DNA of 64,000 nt from Thiothrix sp. (GCF_028714775.1 NZ_JAQTLS010000008.1:124001-188000); one strand, 5' to 3'; counted from the stretch's first letter, positions 52,166-61,212 are shown. Numbers and translations: made by a program. The notes: generated by a model not told the origin, from the letters alone.

Positions 52166-52945
52166 TTACAGCGGGTAATCGTAATCCAAAATCAGCGGCG
52201 CATGGTCGGAAAAGCGTTCCTCTTTATAGATGGAAGTCGCTTTCACCTTGCCTTTGAGCGAAGGGGTCAAAATATGGTAATCAATCCGCCAACCGACGTT
52301 TTTCGCCCATGCCTGCCCGCGATTTGACCACCATGTATACTGGTCGGCTTCCTGATTGATTTCGCGGAAGCCGTCGACAAAACCGACTTCACCGAATAAC
52401 TTATCCAGCCATGCGCGTTCTTCGGGCAGGAAACCGGAGTTTTTCAGGTTGCCTTTCCAGTTTTTGATGTCGATGTTTTGGTGGGCAATGTTCCAGTCGC
52501 CACAAATCACGTAGTCGCGCCCGGAGGCTTTCATTTGCTCCATTGCGGGCAGGAAATGCTCCATGCAGCGGTATTTGGCTTGCTGGCGTTCTTCGCTGGA
52601 CGAGCCAGAGGGCAGGTACAAGGAAACCACGCTCAGGTTGCCGAAACGCGCCTCAATGTAACGCCCTTCCGCGTCGAATTCGGCATTGCCCATGCCAGTA
52701 ATGACTTCATCAGGTTCAGTACGGCAGTAAAGCGCCACACCGCTGTAGCCCTTTTTTTCCGCATCATGGTAATAGCAGTGGTAGCCAGCCGGGAAGAAAA
52801 GCTCGCGGTTTTCTTCCAGTTGGTGGATTTGTGCTTTGGTTTCTTGGATGCAAACGACATCCGCCGCTTGCTGTTTCATCCAATCGAAGAAACCTTTTTT
52901 CGCCGCAGAACGGATGCCGTTGGTGTTGGCAGAGATTATCCTCAT
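52166..52945 (-). CDS. xthA: Exodeoxyribonuclease III
   Basis: 259 residues. Endonuclease/exonuclease/phosphatase fold: '[20 protein letters not shown]' and '[10 protein letters not shown]' (metal-binding Glu). '[20 protein letters not shown]', '[20 protein letters not shown]' and '[15 protein letters not shown]' (catalytic Asp-His) follow. It is an AP endonuclease and 3' exonuclease in base excision repair. Its start overlaps the argF stop (ATGA), an unusual operon partner. It is convergent with the AAA-ATPase gene. Confidence 0.96.
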   Translation of the reverse strand: MRIISANTNGIRSAAKKGFFDWMKQQAADVVCIQETKAQIHQLEENRELFFPAGYHCYYHDAEKKGYSGVALYCRTEPDEVITGMGNAEFDAEGRYIEARFGNLSVVSLYLPSGSSSEERQQAKYRCMEHFLPAMEQMKASGRDYVICGDWNIAHQNIDIKNWKGNLKNSGFLPEERAWLDKLFGEVGFVDGFREINQEADQYTWWSNRGQAWAKNVGWRIDYHILTPSLKGKVKATSIYKEERFSDHAPLILDYDYPL

Positions 52946-53877
52946 GCCGCGTCAGAAGTACCGGCGGGGAAACCGCACACCAGTGCTTCCAGCAACGCTT
53001 TTTGCGCGTGCAGGCGGTTTTCAGCCTCATCCCACACCACGCTTTGCGCACCATCCATGACTTCGGCGGAAACTTCTAAGCCACGGTAAGCAGGCAGGCA
53101 GTGCATGAAAATCGCATCCGGTGCTGCCAATTGCATCATCGCGCTATCGACTTGATAGCCTGCGAAGGCTTTTTCGCGCAGTTTTTTCTCAGCTTCTTGT
53201 CCCATGCTTGCCCAAGTGTCGGTGACAACGACTTCCGCGCCTTTAGCCGCTTCCTGCGGGTCGCGGAAATAGCTGACCGAACCTTCGGTGCTGGCAACCA
53301 TGTCGGCGTCCGGGTCATAGCCTTCCGGGCACGCCACGTTCAGGTGGAAACCAAACAGTTTCGCGGCTTGCATCCACGAATGGCACATATTATTGCCGTC
53401 ACCAATCCACGCCACGGTTTTGCCGTTAGGTAGGCCACGCTGTTCCATCCACGTCATCATGTCCGCCAACAATTGGCAGGGGTGATGCTTGTCGGTTAGG
53501 GCATTGATCACCGGAACGCGGGAATATTCGGCGAAACGCTCAACTTTTTCCTGCTCAAAGGTGCGGATCATCACCACATCGACCATGCGTGAAATCACCC
53601 GTGCCGCATCTTCAATCGGCTCACCGCGCCCAAGCTGGGTATCGTTGGGGGAAAGGAACATCGAATGCCCACCGAGTTGGGTCATACCTGCTTCAAACGA
53701 CACGCGGGTGCGGGTGGATGATTTCTCGAAAATCATTGCCAAGGTGCGCAAATGCAGCGGTTCATGAATATCGCCACGTTTCCACATGGCCTTCAACTGG
53801 ATTGCCCGCCCAATCAGCGCGTGCAATTCCACGGGGGTAAAATCAGCCAGTGTCAAAAAGTGTCTGACAGTATTCAT
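52942..53877 (-). CDS. argF: Ornithine carbamoyltransferase
   Basis: 311 residues. The carbamoyl-phosphate site '[19 protein letters not shown]' is near residues 53-71, with '[17 protein letters not shown]', and '[16 protein letters not shown]' carries the ornithine-binding Cys-Leu-Pro. It makes citrulline from ornithine and carbamoyl phosphate in arginine synthesis. It lies about 55 bp downstream of argD on the same strand, giving an argD-argF-xthA unit. No ARG box was assigned. Confidence 0.96.
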   Translation of the reverse strand: MNTVRHFLTLADFTPVELHALIGRAIQLKAMWKRGDIHEPLHLRTLAMIFEKSSTRTRVSFEAGMTQLGGHSMFLSPNDTQLGRGEPIEDAARVISRMVDVVMIRTFEQEKVERFAEYSRVPVINALTDKHHPCQLLADMMTWMEQRGLPNGKTVAWIGDGNNMCHSWMQAAKLFGFHLNVACPEGYDPDADMVASTEGSVSYFRDPQEAAKGAEVVVTDTWASMGQEAEKKLREKAFAGYQVDSAMMQLAAPDAIFMHCLPAYRGLEVSAEVMDGAQSVVWDEAENRLHAQKALLEALVCGFPAGTSDAA

Positions 53878-53932
53878 TTATTGTTCCTCTCTCCTGCCGC
53901 CACATTTTGGCAGCAACACTCCAACGGCAGGC

Positions 53933-55099
53933 TTATAAAAAAGCCCGCACCAATTCGGTTACGGTTGTTATTATCTGGTCAGCTTGCGCCGGGGTAATAA
54001 CTAATGGTGGCAGCAAGCGGATAACATTACCTGCTGTTACATTAATTAATAGACCTTTTGCCAGTGCTTGCTTAACTAATTCAGCACAATCTTTTTCCAG
54101 TTCAATGCCCAGCATCAAACCTTTGCCGCGAATCTCGCGTACCCCGGCGATACCCGCCAGTGATTGACGGAATTGCGTGAGGAAATACTCGCCTAGCGCG
54201 GTGGCTTGCGCCGCCAACTGTTCGTTTTCCATCACTTCAATCACGGCTAACGCTGCACGGCACGCCAGTGGGTTGCCGCCAAACGTAGAGCCGTGGTTGC
54301 CGGGGCCGAATACGCTTGCGGCTTTGCCGCCCGCCAGACACGCGCCAATCGGCACGCCATTGCCCAAGGCTTTCGCCAGCGTCATTACATCCGGCTTGAT
54401 GGCGGTATGTTGGAAGGCGAACCACTTGCCAGTACGGCACATGCCCGCTTGGATTTCATCCAGCATCAACAGCCAATCGTGTTGGTCGCAAATGCTGCGC
54501 AAGCGTGGCAGGTAATCGTCCGCTGGGATGCGGATGCCGCCTTCGCCTTGGATCGGTTCAACCAGTATCGCCACGATATTCGGGTTGCTTGCCAGTGCTT
54601 CCACCGCGTCGGCATCGCCGTATTCGACCCGCACGAAACCTTCCAGCAGGGGGCCGAAACCGGCTTGTGCTTTGGGGTTGCCGGTGGCGGTCACGGTTGC
54701 CATCGTGCGCCCGTGGAAGGAGTTGGTCATGACGATAATCGTGGGCGTTTCCACACCTTTGTTATGACCGTACAGGCGGGCAATCTTGATCGCGGCTTCG
54801 TTGGCTTCCGCACCGGAATTGCCGAAGAAAACATTGTCCAGCCCAGCCAGCGCACACAGCTTTTCGCCCAGTGCGGTTTGGTGTTCGATTTGGTAAAGGT
54901 TGGACGTGTGCAACAAAGTGTGCGCTTGCGCACAAATGGCATCTGCCACTTCGCGGCGGGCATGACCCACGTTGCAGACGGAAATGCCGCTCAGGGCATC
55001 CAGATATTGCTTTCCGTCGGTGTCCCACAAGAGAGCGCCTTCACCTTTAGTGAACGTAACGGGCAAACGTGCATACGTTGGCATCAGTGCATTAGTCAC
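53933..55099 (-). CDS. argD: Acetylornithine aminotransferase
   Basis: 388 residues starting at GTG 55099 (MTNALMPTYARLP), preceded by GGAGG at 7-nt spacing; the track's longer ORF to 55174 crosses a hairpin. It is a class-III PLP aminotransferase: 'YLDALSGISVCNVGHARRE', 'FFGNSGAEANEAAIKIAR', 'LLMLDEIQAGMCRTGKWFAF' and PLP lysine in 'MTLAKALGNGVPIGACL'. It converts N-acetylglutamate semialdehyde to acetylornithine. A strong hairpin upstream could be a sodB terminator or leader. Confidence 0.95.
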   Translation of the reverse strand: MTNALMPTYARLPVTFTKGEGALLWDTDGKQYLDALSGISVCNVGHARREVADAICAQAHTLLHTSNLYQIEHQTALGEKLCALAGLDNVFFGNSGAEANEAAIKIARLYGHNKGVETPTIIVMTNSFHGRTMATVTATGNPKAQAGFGPLLEGFVRVEYGDADAVEALASNPNIVAILVEPIQGEGGIRIPADDYLPRLRSICDQHDWLLMLDEIQAGMCRTGKWFAFQHTAIKPDVMTLAKALGNGVPIGACLAGGKAASVFGPGNHGSTFGGNPLACRAALAVIEVMENEQLAAQATALGEYFLTQFRQSLAGIAGVREIRGKGLMLGIELEKDCAELVKQALAKGLLINVTAGNVIRLLPPLVITPAQADQIITTVTELVRAFL

Positions 55100-55141
55100 G
55101 GCAAAACCTCCAAAAATCTGCCACAACAGCCATAAAATGCG

Positions 55142-55169
55142 AAAGGCAGCCCCAAGAAAGGCTGCCTTT
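55142..55169 (-). terminator. Hairpin between sodB and argD
   Basis: Perfect 10-bp stem AAAGGCAGCC / GGCTGCCTTT with an 8-nt loop. It lacks a long T run after it on the minus strand, so it is a weak terminator for sodB or a structured argD leader. Confidence 0.5.
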
Positions 55170-55267
55170 TGCAAGAAAGCGGAAGACTATATGCAATCAG
55201 ATTCCGCTTGTCAATCACCACTTTAGTGCATTGTCAAGAGCTTTTTGCGCAAAACTGCGCTGGCTAC

Positions 55268-55855
55268 TTATGCAGCGTAGTTGCTGGCTGCAAAATCCCA
55301 GTTCGCTAAGCTGTTCAGGAAAGTCTCAACGAATTTAGGGCGCAGGTTGCGGTAGTCAACATAATAAGCGTGTTCCCACACGTCAACGCACAGCAGCGCG
55401 GTGTCGCCGGTGGTCAGTGGTGTGCCAGCAGCGCCCATGTTTACGATGTCGACAGAACCGTCAGCTTTTTTCACCAGCCAAGTCCAGCCAGAACCGAAGT
55501 TACCAACAGCGGAAGTTTGGAACGCGGTTTTGAATGCGTCGAAAGTGCCCCATTTGGCATTGATTGCATCAGCCAATGCGCCAGTTGGAGTGCCGCCGCC
55601 GTTAGGGGACAGGCAGTTCCAGAAGAATGTGTGGTTCCAGACTTGCGCTGCATTGTTGTAAACGCCGCCAGCCGGAGCCGCTTTGACGATTTCTTCCAAG
55701 CTCATGGCTTCAAACTGTGTGCCCGGAATCAGGTTATTCAGGTTGGTCACGTAAGCGTTGTGGTGCTTACCGTGGTGGAATTCCAGCGTTTCGGCTGACA
55801 TGTGTGGGGCAAGGGCGTCTTTGGCGAATGGCAATTCTGGCAAAGTATGGGTCAT
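55268..55855 (-). CDS. sodB: Iron superoxide dismutase
   Basis: 195 residues. Metal ligands are in 'LEFHHGKHHNAYVTNLN' (His), 'AAQVWNHTFFWNCLSP' (His) and 'CVDVWEHAYYVDYRNLRPKF' (Asp and His). The 'AAQVWNHTFFW' and 'GSGWTWLVKKADGSV' patterns indicate the Fe form rather than Mn. It is cytoplasmic and removes superoxide. It is transcribed alone, about 116 bp downstream of the luxR-type gene in the same direction. Confidence 0.96.
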   Translation of the reverse strand: MTHTLPELPFAKDALAPHMSAETLEFHHGKHHNAYVTNLNNLIPGTQFEAMSLEEIVKAAPAGGVYNNAAQVWNHTFFWNCLSPNGGGTPTGALADAINAKWGTFDAFKTAFQTSAVGNFGSGWTWLVKKADGSVDIVNMGAAGTPLTTGDTALLCVDVWEHAYYVDYRNLRPKFVETFLNSLANWDFAASNYAA

Positions 55856-55971
55856 GGGTTCGTTACCTCTAAAGTCTATTGATTATGTTCAGCGCGTAAG
55901 ATAGGCCATTTCAGGGTGGGCGTGCAATAAGCCCATTTTTGATTGATGGATTATCACGGCAAGTTCACGCT

Positions 55972-56735
55972 TTACGACTCATTCAACAAATGCAGCAGAC
56001 CTACCAAGAACATGAGCCGGTCACGGGTTATACCGCCAAACTTACCGCGTAACTTATCGAGTATATTGGCAGCGACCCGGTAGGACGCCACATCGACGGA
56101 ATATTCAATGCGTTTGAACGGTTCGCCCCGCGCCAAGTGCCGCAGGATGTCGATTTCCTTTTGGTTCAAGCTGGCAAGGAAAGGCCGCAGGAATTGTTTC
56201 GATAGTTGCTGTTCGGCAAGTACACAGGAATGGAACGCCCTAGTTATCAGGAACAGTGTGTCCAGCTTTTCCTGCTTGAGCAAAGCGAACGGGGCGTCGT
56301 GTTCGGAACTGATGATGCTCGCGCCCGCAATACCATCTTTGTTGGTCATGGTGGGGATAGTCAGCGCATTACGGATGCCATAGTCGGCACGCGCCAGCGC
56401 AATCACCGTGGTTTCTGCCTTGCTACTTCGTGCTCACGCCAATCCAAAGGCAGCATATAACCGCTATTCACTTTTCTGATGGTGAAATCCCGCTCGTCAA
56501 GCCGTTCCGCTTGGTAGTGCTCCAAAAAATCCATCGGGTATTCGGTCGTAGCGGCGAATACGGGTGGTGTAGAAAACTTCGTGTTTAATTGGATATTGGG
56601 GATGAAGGTATAAGTTGCCCCATCAAATCCCATACCTACAACAAATTGGTCGTAAAGACGAAAACGCGCATCCAACGACTCGGCGGCATAAAGTTCAGCC
56701 ACAAAGCGCCCTAGCAGCGTGTGGTCAACGTGCAT
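55972..56735 (-). pseudogene. LuxR-type autoinducer receptor, split by an apparent frameshift
   Basis: Two ORFs make one protein: 56403-56735 ('MHVDHTLLGRFVAELYAAES', ending 'EHEVARQKPR') and 55972-56406 ('IALARADYGIRNALTIPTMT' on). Adding one A in the AAG-like run near 56410-56416 fuses 'DWREHEVA' to 'TTVIALARADYG', giving a normal ~254-residue LuxR. The ligand domain has Phe for the usual Trp57 ('YPMDFLEHY') and Phe for the usual Pro71 ('ERDFTI') in TraR numbering, so the ligand is probably not a standard acyl-homoserine lactone. The C-terminal HTH ('KEIDILRHLARGEPFKRI') is divergent. It is either a true mutation or a sequencing error. Confidence 0.75.
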
Positions 56736-56816
56736 GAAACATAACCTCGCTCCCTATGGACAAGTAGCAGACTCCCTAACCTAACCCCGCTACCATACCA
56801 TTAACGCTAGGTATTA

Positions 56817-57500
56817 CTATGCCTCCTTGTGTAATACCAGAAAATTAACCCCCCCACTAAAATGCCGTTGGTGGCATTCCAGTACCCGAAACCCGACTTC
56901 TTGCGCCTGCCGGATCAAGCCATCCATGCTAATGAAATTGGCTTGCGGGTTATCTCCTAACTTAAGATTATAGTGCTTAAACGCGGCAAAGTCTGGGTGC
57001 GCGACCAACTCTTTTTCCGCATCGCGCAATAATTTTTCCAAGCATAACCGTTGGTTAGGCGTCGCCAGAACGAAGCTCGCACCCTCCGTCAGCATTGTGA
57101 AGATATGCTTTAAGGTTAGCACCGGATCAGGCCACGAGTAATAACTCTGGATGGATACCCCAGAATCAAAACGGGCGTCTACTGCCTCAATCATGCTGTG
57201 CGCAATGGTGAAAGAGGGGCGTTGGAGGGTTTGCACTACCTGCCGCGCCACCGTGACCATTTCCTGCGCATAATCCACGCCGGTGTAAGCGGTAATGTGC
57301 GGGTTGTCTGCCAGCAATGGTGCGATTTTCGCGCTGCCACAACCACAATCCACCACGCTGCCTTGCAGGTAAGTGCAGGCTTCCTGATACAAATTCAGTT
57401 GCACCGAGGTGGTGACGGAGGCGTGTAAGCGGGCGTAATGTTCCCATTCGGTAACGGCGTAAGCGGCTTCCCCCGCTGGGCTATGTTCATGCAAGCTCAT
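56817..57500 (-). CDS. SAM-dependent methyltransferase in the signalling cluster
   Basis: 227 residues. It is a class I methyltransferase: motif I 'SVVDCGCGSAKIAPLL' near residues 50-65 and 'YTGVDYAQEMVTVARQVVQT' for motif II. The later part is 'ITAYTGVDYA...MLTEGASFVLATPN'-like with 'NQRLCLEKLLRD'. The family is generic and the substrate unknown. Its ATG overlaps the acyltransferase stop (ATGA), and the receptor gene follows about 80 bp on. Methylation of the acyl product made by the upstream enzyme is a natural hypothesis. Confidence 0.85.
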   Translation of the reverse strand: MSLHEHSPAGEAAYAVTEWEHYARLHASVTTSVQLNLYQEACTYLQGSVVDCGCGSAKIAPLLADNPHITAYTGVDYAQEMVTVARQVVQTLQRPSFTIAHSMIEAVDARFDSGVSIQSYYSWPDPVLTLKHIFTMLTEGASFVLATPNQRLCLEKLLRDAEKELVAHPDFAAFKHYNLKLGDNPQANFISMDGLIRQAQEVGFRVLECHQRHFSGGVNFLVLHKEA

Positions 57501-58084
57501 GGTAATTTCTCCCCAATAAATTTTTCTAAAAAAGGTTTGCTACGTTTCACATCCCACTCAAGGAAGGAAAACGGTTCGTTGGTTCCGTAGGAATAGCCGA
57601 TGTCTTTAACCAGCACGTTAGCGCCGACCGCTTTCTCATAAAAACGGTTGCTTTTGCTGCGGCAAATGAACACCAGCGAATCTATCGAATGGGTGATGCC
57701 GATTTCGTAGTAGGTCAGCAGGTAACTGGGTAATGCCCCCTGAGCCTCCCGCGAAATGGCAAACTTGCTGGGTTCGGCGATGACTTTGCCGCTAGCCCGC
57801 AACTGGTCTACTGCCGGTTTGATGAGTTCATCGGCGGGTAAACCCAATTCCCCGTCGAAAGCAACCCGCCCGGTGCTGATCACTTCCCCCGTTTCCTTTG
57901 CGCTGTACAGCACGCAGGCTTCTTGGTCGTACACGTCGTCCTGAAAGCAGGTCACTTCGGGATAAAGTTTGCTGTATTCCACCTCCCGGAGTTCCCAGAT
58001 TTTGTGCAGCGTATCCTCTGATGTGGCAATGTTTAAAAGCCCCGGCACTCGTGACAGTGCCAGTGATGGTTTCAATTCGTACAT
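57497..58084 (-). CDS. N-acyl amino acid synthase/LuxI-like acyltransferase (FeeM type)
   Basis: 195 residues from the ATG at 58084 with AGGGG upstream; the track's extension to 58171 lacks family-like sequence. It is a GNAT-like fold: 'ELREVEYSKLYPEVTCFQDD' and 'YDQEACVLYSAKETGEVIST', then 'GRVAFDGELGLPADELI' and 'VIAEPSKFAISREAQGALPS'. It resembles FeeM, which makes N-acyl tyrosines from acyl-ACP and is structurally related to LuxI autoinducer synthases, more than LuxI itself. It begins a translationally coupled acyltransferase-methyltransferase unit followed by a LuxR-type receptor. The amino acid substrate is not deducible. Confidence 0.7.
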   Translation of the reverse strand: MYELKPSLALSRVPGLLNIATSEDTLHKIWELREVEYSKLYPEVTCFQDDVYDQEACVLYSAKETGEVISTGRVAFDGELGLPADELIKPAVDQLRASGKVIAEPSKFAISREAQGALPSYLLTYYEIGITHSIDSLVFICRSKSNRFYEKAVGANVLVKDIGYSYGTNEPFSFLEWDVKRSKPFLEKFIGEKLP

Positions 58085-58112
58085 TTGGATCCCCTTATTT
58101 ATTAAGTTGATC

Positions 58113-58124
58113 CCAAGCGCTTGG
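58113..58124. promoter_or_regulatory. CCAAGCGCTTGG palindrome, possible receptor-binding site
   Basis: Perfect 12-bp palindrome about 28 bp upstream of the acyltransferase ATG. Lux-type boxes are palindromes of similar placement, but this does not match the classical lux box closely. A weak TTTCAC/TATAGG promoter with 17-bp spacing may lie further upstream on the minus strand. Confidence 0.4.
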
Positions 58125-58301
58125 TATCGGTTTCTGCATGATGCGGGATGAAGTATGCCTATAATTTCCACACTATTTCTGTGAAAAAATCACATTTTGC
58201 TTAATTAGTGCTCATGCTGGTAGGGATGCCATTTCCGTAACTGACGGCGGGTGCAACAGCCTGCTAAACTCCACGCAGTCCATTAGCAAGGGAACACAGA
58301 C

Positions 58302-59384
58302 ATGGGTGGAAATGTGAAATTGATGGTCGGCGGCATCCTGCTGGGTGTGGTGGTGCTGTTCGCCCTCGTGGGTATCAAGAGCATGTTGGGAAGCAGTGAC
58401 CCAACGTTGGTCGATGGTCAAACGCCAGTGATAGGCACGCCTTACCCCAGTGCGAATACGCCGATTTTGGGGTTGCCCTCAGACAATGCAGGCGTCTCTT
58501 CCTTGGGTGATAAGCCGCTAAGCCAAATTGATGCTGGGCAAAAAGTGGAGCTGGTGAATGAGCCGGATACCACGAAACCCGCTACCGAAGACAGGCCGCT
58601 GACCACCTCAAGGCCAACGCCAGCGCCAACTCCAAGCCTTGGCTCAAGCGTATTACCGGGTGTGCAAACGCCAGCGCCCGTAGCCCCGCCAGTTGCCAAT
58701 GTCGGCAAGCTGACAGTGGTGGTGCAAGAAGAGGAAAGCGGGCGGGCGCTCAATGCCAACATTTATGTGCAACGCCCCAACGGTATGCAGGTCAACCAAG
58801 TGGATTACATTTCCACCGCAGCGTTTAACCTCAAGCCGGGCACGTACCGGATTACTGCACGGGCGGAAGGCCGCGCCAGCGTATCGCGTAACATCAGTGT
58901 GGCGGCGAATACGGCAGTGAATGAAGTTTTCGCATTGCCTGTCAGCACCCCTGTGGCTTCCCCTGAGCCAGCCCAGCCGATGCAACCGTGGTCGTCCGTG
59001 GTTGGGCAAAACCCCGCGATAGAGCCGCAAGTGGTTCCTGTCCCAGAGCCTCTCCGTCCGGCTCCTCCTGCGCAAAATGCTGAAAAAGGTAAGCTGCGCT
59101 TGGTTGCGCTCAGTGCCGACGATGGCAGTCCGGTGGCGGTCAATTTCACCATTACCCGTTTGGATGGCAGCGTTGTGAACCAAATCAATGATGTGCCAGT
59201 GGCGGAACTCACTTTGCCTGCGGAAGAGTTTGTGGTGAGTTTCAATTACCAAGGCAAGCAGGGCTACAAATCCCTGACCGTGGAGCCGGGGCAAACCCAT
59301 ACACATACCTTCAACATCCAAGGGGGGCAGCAAAGCGACCCGTCTGCGATGGGGATGAGTGATATGCTCCAGCGGATGCGTTAA
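58302..59384 (+). CDS. Membrane-anchored protein with two Ig-like/carboxypeptidase-regulatory-like domains
   Basis: 360 residues. One N-terminal helix ('GGILLGVVVLFALVGIKSML') anchors it, followed by a Pro/Thr-rich linker (~40-125). Two related beta-sandwich units follow: 'KLTVVVQEEESGRALNANIY' (~130-210) and 'KLRLVALSADDGSPVAVNFT' (~265-345). Both contain 'YRITARAEG'- or 'FVVSFNYQGKQGYKSL'-like endings typical of carboxypeptidase-regulatory-like domains. It is predicted periplasmic. Function unknown. It has AGGGA before the ATG and is divergent from the acyltransferase gene by 217 bp. Confidence 0.8.
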   Translation: MGGNVKLMVGGILLGVVVLFALVGIKSMLGSSDPTLVDGQTPVIGTPYPSANTPILGLPSDNAGVSSLGDKPLSQIDAGQKVELVNEPDTTKPATEDRPLTTSRPTPAPTPSLGSSVLPGVQTPAPVAPPVANVGKLTVVVQEEESGRALNANIYVQRPNGMQVNQVDYISTAAFNLKPGTYRITARAEGRASVSRNISVAANTAVNEVFALPVSTPVASPEPAQPMQPWSSVVGQNPAIEPQVVPVPEPLRPAPPAQNAEKGKLRLVALSADDGSPVAVNFTITRLDGSVVNQINDVPVAELTLPAEEFVVSFNYQGKQGYKSLTVEPGQTHTHTFNIQGGQQSDPSAMGMSDMLQRMR

Positions 59385-59391
59385 TGCGTTT

Positions 59392-60573
59392 TCAAATACC
59401 GCAAACGCCGCCGTCGTAAACGTCCATGATGGCTTTCAGTTCTTGGTAAACGTGTTCGCGTTCCGTTTCGGACAGGGATTGTAAGCATTCTGGCACTTCG
59501 CCGTTTTCCACTGCGTACAGCAGTTTATTGACCTGTACGCAGCCCCGGCACGCAATCCTTTCAATCATTTCATCCAATTTGGCGTGATCCAGCGGATCGG
59601 CGGGCACAACCGCCTGTGGGAAACTGCCGCTACCGAACCAAAACTCTAAGCCTTGCGCAAGAAACTCATCGTGGTTGAGGTAATGGCTTCCGTCACAGGA
59701 AAAATTTAGCCCTATCTTGCCGTTGACGATATTCAGCGAGGCTGAACGCAGGTAGATGGTTTCATCGGCAAAACGCAATGCTTTGAACTGGCGGAGAATC
59801 TTGCCCACATCGGCTGGCGGCACAATGGCGCGTTCAAAATACGGGCGGCGCGGGTAAGCGAGGCAGATATTGGGGTCGGAGAGTTCATCCATCGTCAGAA
59901 TGCGGTACACATACGGGTCATCCATGTGCCAGATGGTGGAACGGCTGCTGGAAAAGTGTATCTGGAAATGGTACACGCCCTGATCAAGCATTAATGCTTC
60001 GTGGACGGACAGCACGTTGTCCATGTGCTGATCCATCAGGCTTTCCACGCGCTGCTGGTAAAATAGCCCGCTGCGGATGGCAGGGTCGCCCTTGATCTGC
60101 CGCCACTGGCTGGGTTCCTCGTAAATCACGTCGGAATGCGGTAATTCCCGCAAGTCGTAATCCACCCCCAGAAAGCCGAGCCGTTTCCCCTCAGGATCGC
60201 GGATGGTCTGCACGGCAGTGACGGAAGGGCGCTTTTTGTTGCGGCTGATATAGGCTTCCGACAGGTTGAAGTCGATGCTGTCGTCCTGAATGTGCTGCAT
60301 GTACGGGCGTTCGGTGCGGTCACGTCCCCGCGCCTCATCATCCGGGCCGAAACGGTTGATGGTTGAGCTGATTTGCACACCATCCGCCCCCAACACGTAT
60401 ACATATTTGCAATGGTCGATGGAGCGGAAAATATCACGCAGGTGGGTATCCAGCGCATCCGCGTCACCAATGAACGGAATAATTTCGCCTGCATACTGAC
60501 CCAAGGCATGACTCAGCAAGTTCGCCAGCCGTTGGCGATGGGCGTTGATGGAGTTTTGTAACGTATCGCTCAT
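59392..60573 (-). CDS. Soluble Cache/PDC-type sensor protein
   Basis: 393 residues without signal peptide or clear membrane helix. Residues ~30-150 look like a PDC/Cache sensor domain ('YVYVLGADGVQISSTINRFG', 'RPYMQHIQDDSIDFNLSEAY', 'VQTIRDPEGKRLGFLGVDYD'). The C-terminal half ends in a Cys cluster ('RIACRGCVQVNKLL', 'CGI') and resembles small-molecule or metal-binding sensors. It has no output domain (GGDEF, kinase or methyl-accepting). A Cache domain is normally periplasmic, so a soluble version is odd. It is convergent with the anchored Ig-like gene. Confidence 0.7.
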   Translation of the reverse strand: MSDTLQNSINAHRQRLANLLSHALGQYAGEIIPFIGDADALDTHLRDIFRSIDHCKYVYVLGADGVQISSTINRFGPDDEARGRDRTERPYMQHIQDDSIDFNLSEAYISRNKKRPSVTAVQTIRDPEGKRLGFLGVDYDLRELPHSDVIYEEPSQWRQIKGDPAIRSGLFYQQRVESLMDQHMDNVLSVHEALMLDQGVYHFQIHFSSSRSTIWHMDDPYVYRILTMDELSDPNICLAYPRRPYFERAIVPPADVGKILRQFKALRFADETIYLRSASLNIVNGKIGLNFSCDGSHYLNHDEFLAQGLEFWFGSGSFPQAVVPADPLDHAKLDEMIERIACRGCVQVNKLLYAVENGEVPECLQSLSETEREHVYQELKAIMDVYDGGVCGI

Positions 60574-60678
60574 GAGTCGAGCATCCCCTGCGGCATTTCA
60601 AAAAATGCAGGTGTAACACGGAAATCAGGCGCGGTATAGTGCCTCCTGTTTTGATAAATGCGGATCCGACCACGCAGG

Positions 60679-60933
60679 TTAGTAATGGTAGCGGCACATC
60701 GCTATCAGCAAATCCTCGCCATCCACTTTGTAAACCAGCCGATGTTCATCATTGATGCGGCGCGACCAATAGCCAGACAGCCCGTGCCGCAACGGTTCGG
60801 GCTTGCCGATACCTTCAAACGGTTCTCGGGAAATGGCTTTGATTAGGTCATTGATGCGTTTGAGCATTTTCTTATCGGCTTGCTGCCAATGTACGTAGTC
60901 TTCCCACGCTTTGGATGAAAAGATTATTCGCAT
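60679..60933 (-). CDS. yoeB: YoeB-family ribosome-dependent mRNA interferase toxin
   Basis: 84 residues, the normal YoeB length. 'FSSKAWEDYVHWQQADKKML', 'GKPEPLRHGLSGYWSRRIND' and 'EHRLVYKVDG', with the terminal 'CRYHY' (catalytic His near the C-terminus), match closely. It cleaves mRNA in the ribosomal A site. Its start overlaps the yefM stop by 10 bp. Confidence 0.96.
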   Translation of the reverse strand: MRIIFSSKAWEDYVHWQQADKKMLKRINDLIKAISREPFEGIGKPEPLRHGLSGYWSRRINDEHRLVYKVDGEDLLIAMCRYHY

Positions 60934-61181
60934 TCAATCAACTCACGCACTTGACCCTGACCACGCTCCAATTCCGCAATGGATTCCAGCAGTCGGTTGG
61001 CATTAGCAGGGCTACGTAATAAATACGCGGTTTCTTCCATCGCCTTGTAATCTTCCAATGAAATCATCACCACGGCTTGCTCGCGGTTGCGGGTAATGAT
61101 GATGGGTTCGTGATCTTCGCAGACCCGATCCATCGTTTTGGCTAAATCCGCTCGCACGGCGGTGTAGGAAATGGCGTTCAT
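60924..61181 (-). CDS. yefM: YefM antitoxin
   Basis: 85 residues from the ATG at 61181 (MNAISYTAVRADLAKTMDRV); the track includes three extra upstream codons. The Phd/YefM fold is followed by 'REQAVVMISLEDYKAMEETA' and an acidic toxin-binding tail 'GQVRELIECE'. It neutralises YoeB and represses the operon. TGTACGT direct repeats just upstream fit the known YefM-YoeB operator core. Confidence 0.96.
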   Translation of the reverse strand: MNAISYTAVRADLAKTMDRVCEDHEPIIITRNREQAVVMISLEDYKAMEETAYLLRSPANANRLLESIAELERGQGQVRELIECE

Positions 61182-61193
61182 GGCTAACAAACC

Positions 61194-61212
61194 TGTACGT
61201 GATAATGTACGT
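61194..61212. promoter_or_regulatory. Probable YefM-YoeB operator (two TGTACGT repeats)
   Basis: TGTACGT-GATAA-TGTACGT, a 12-bp period, 12 bp upstream of the yefM ATG. YefM-YoeB complexes elsewhere bind paired repeats with a TGTACA core at the same spacing. Confidence 0.6.

Noticed and set aside
57497-58084. Classical LuxI acyl-homoserine-lactone synthase
   Set aside because: The typical LuxI RxxxF...W and conserved SRF/V-R pattern is not clear; the sequence looks closer to FeeM-type enzymes.
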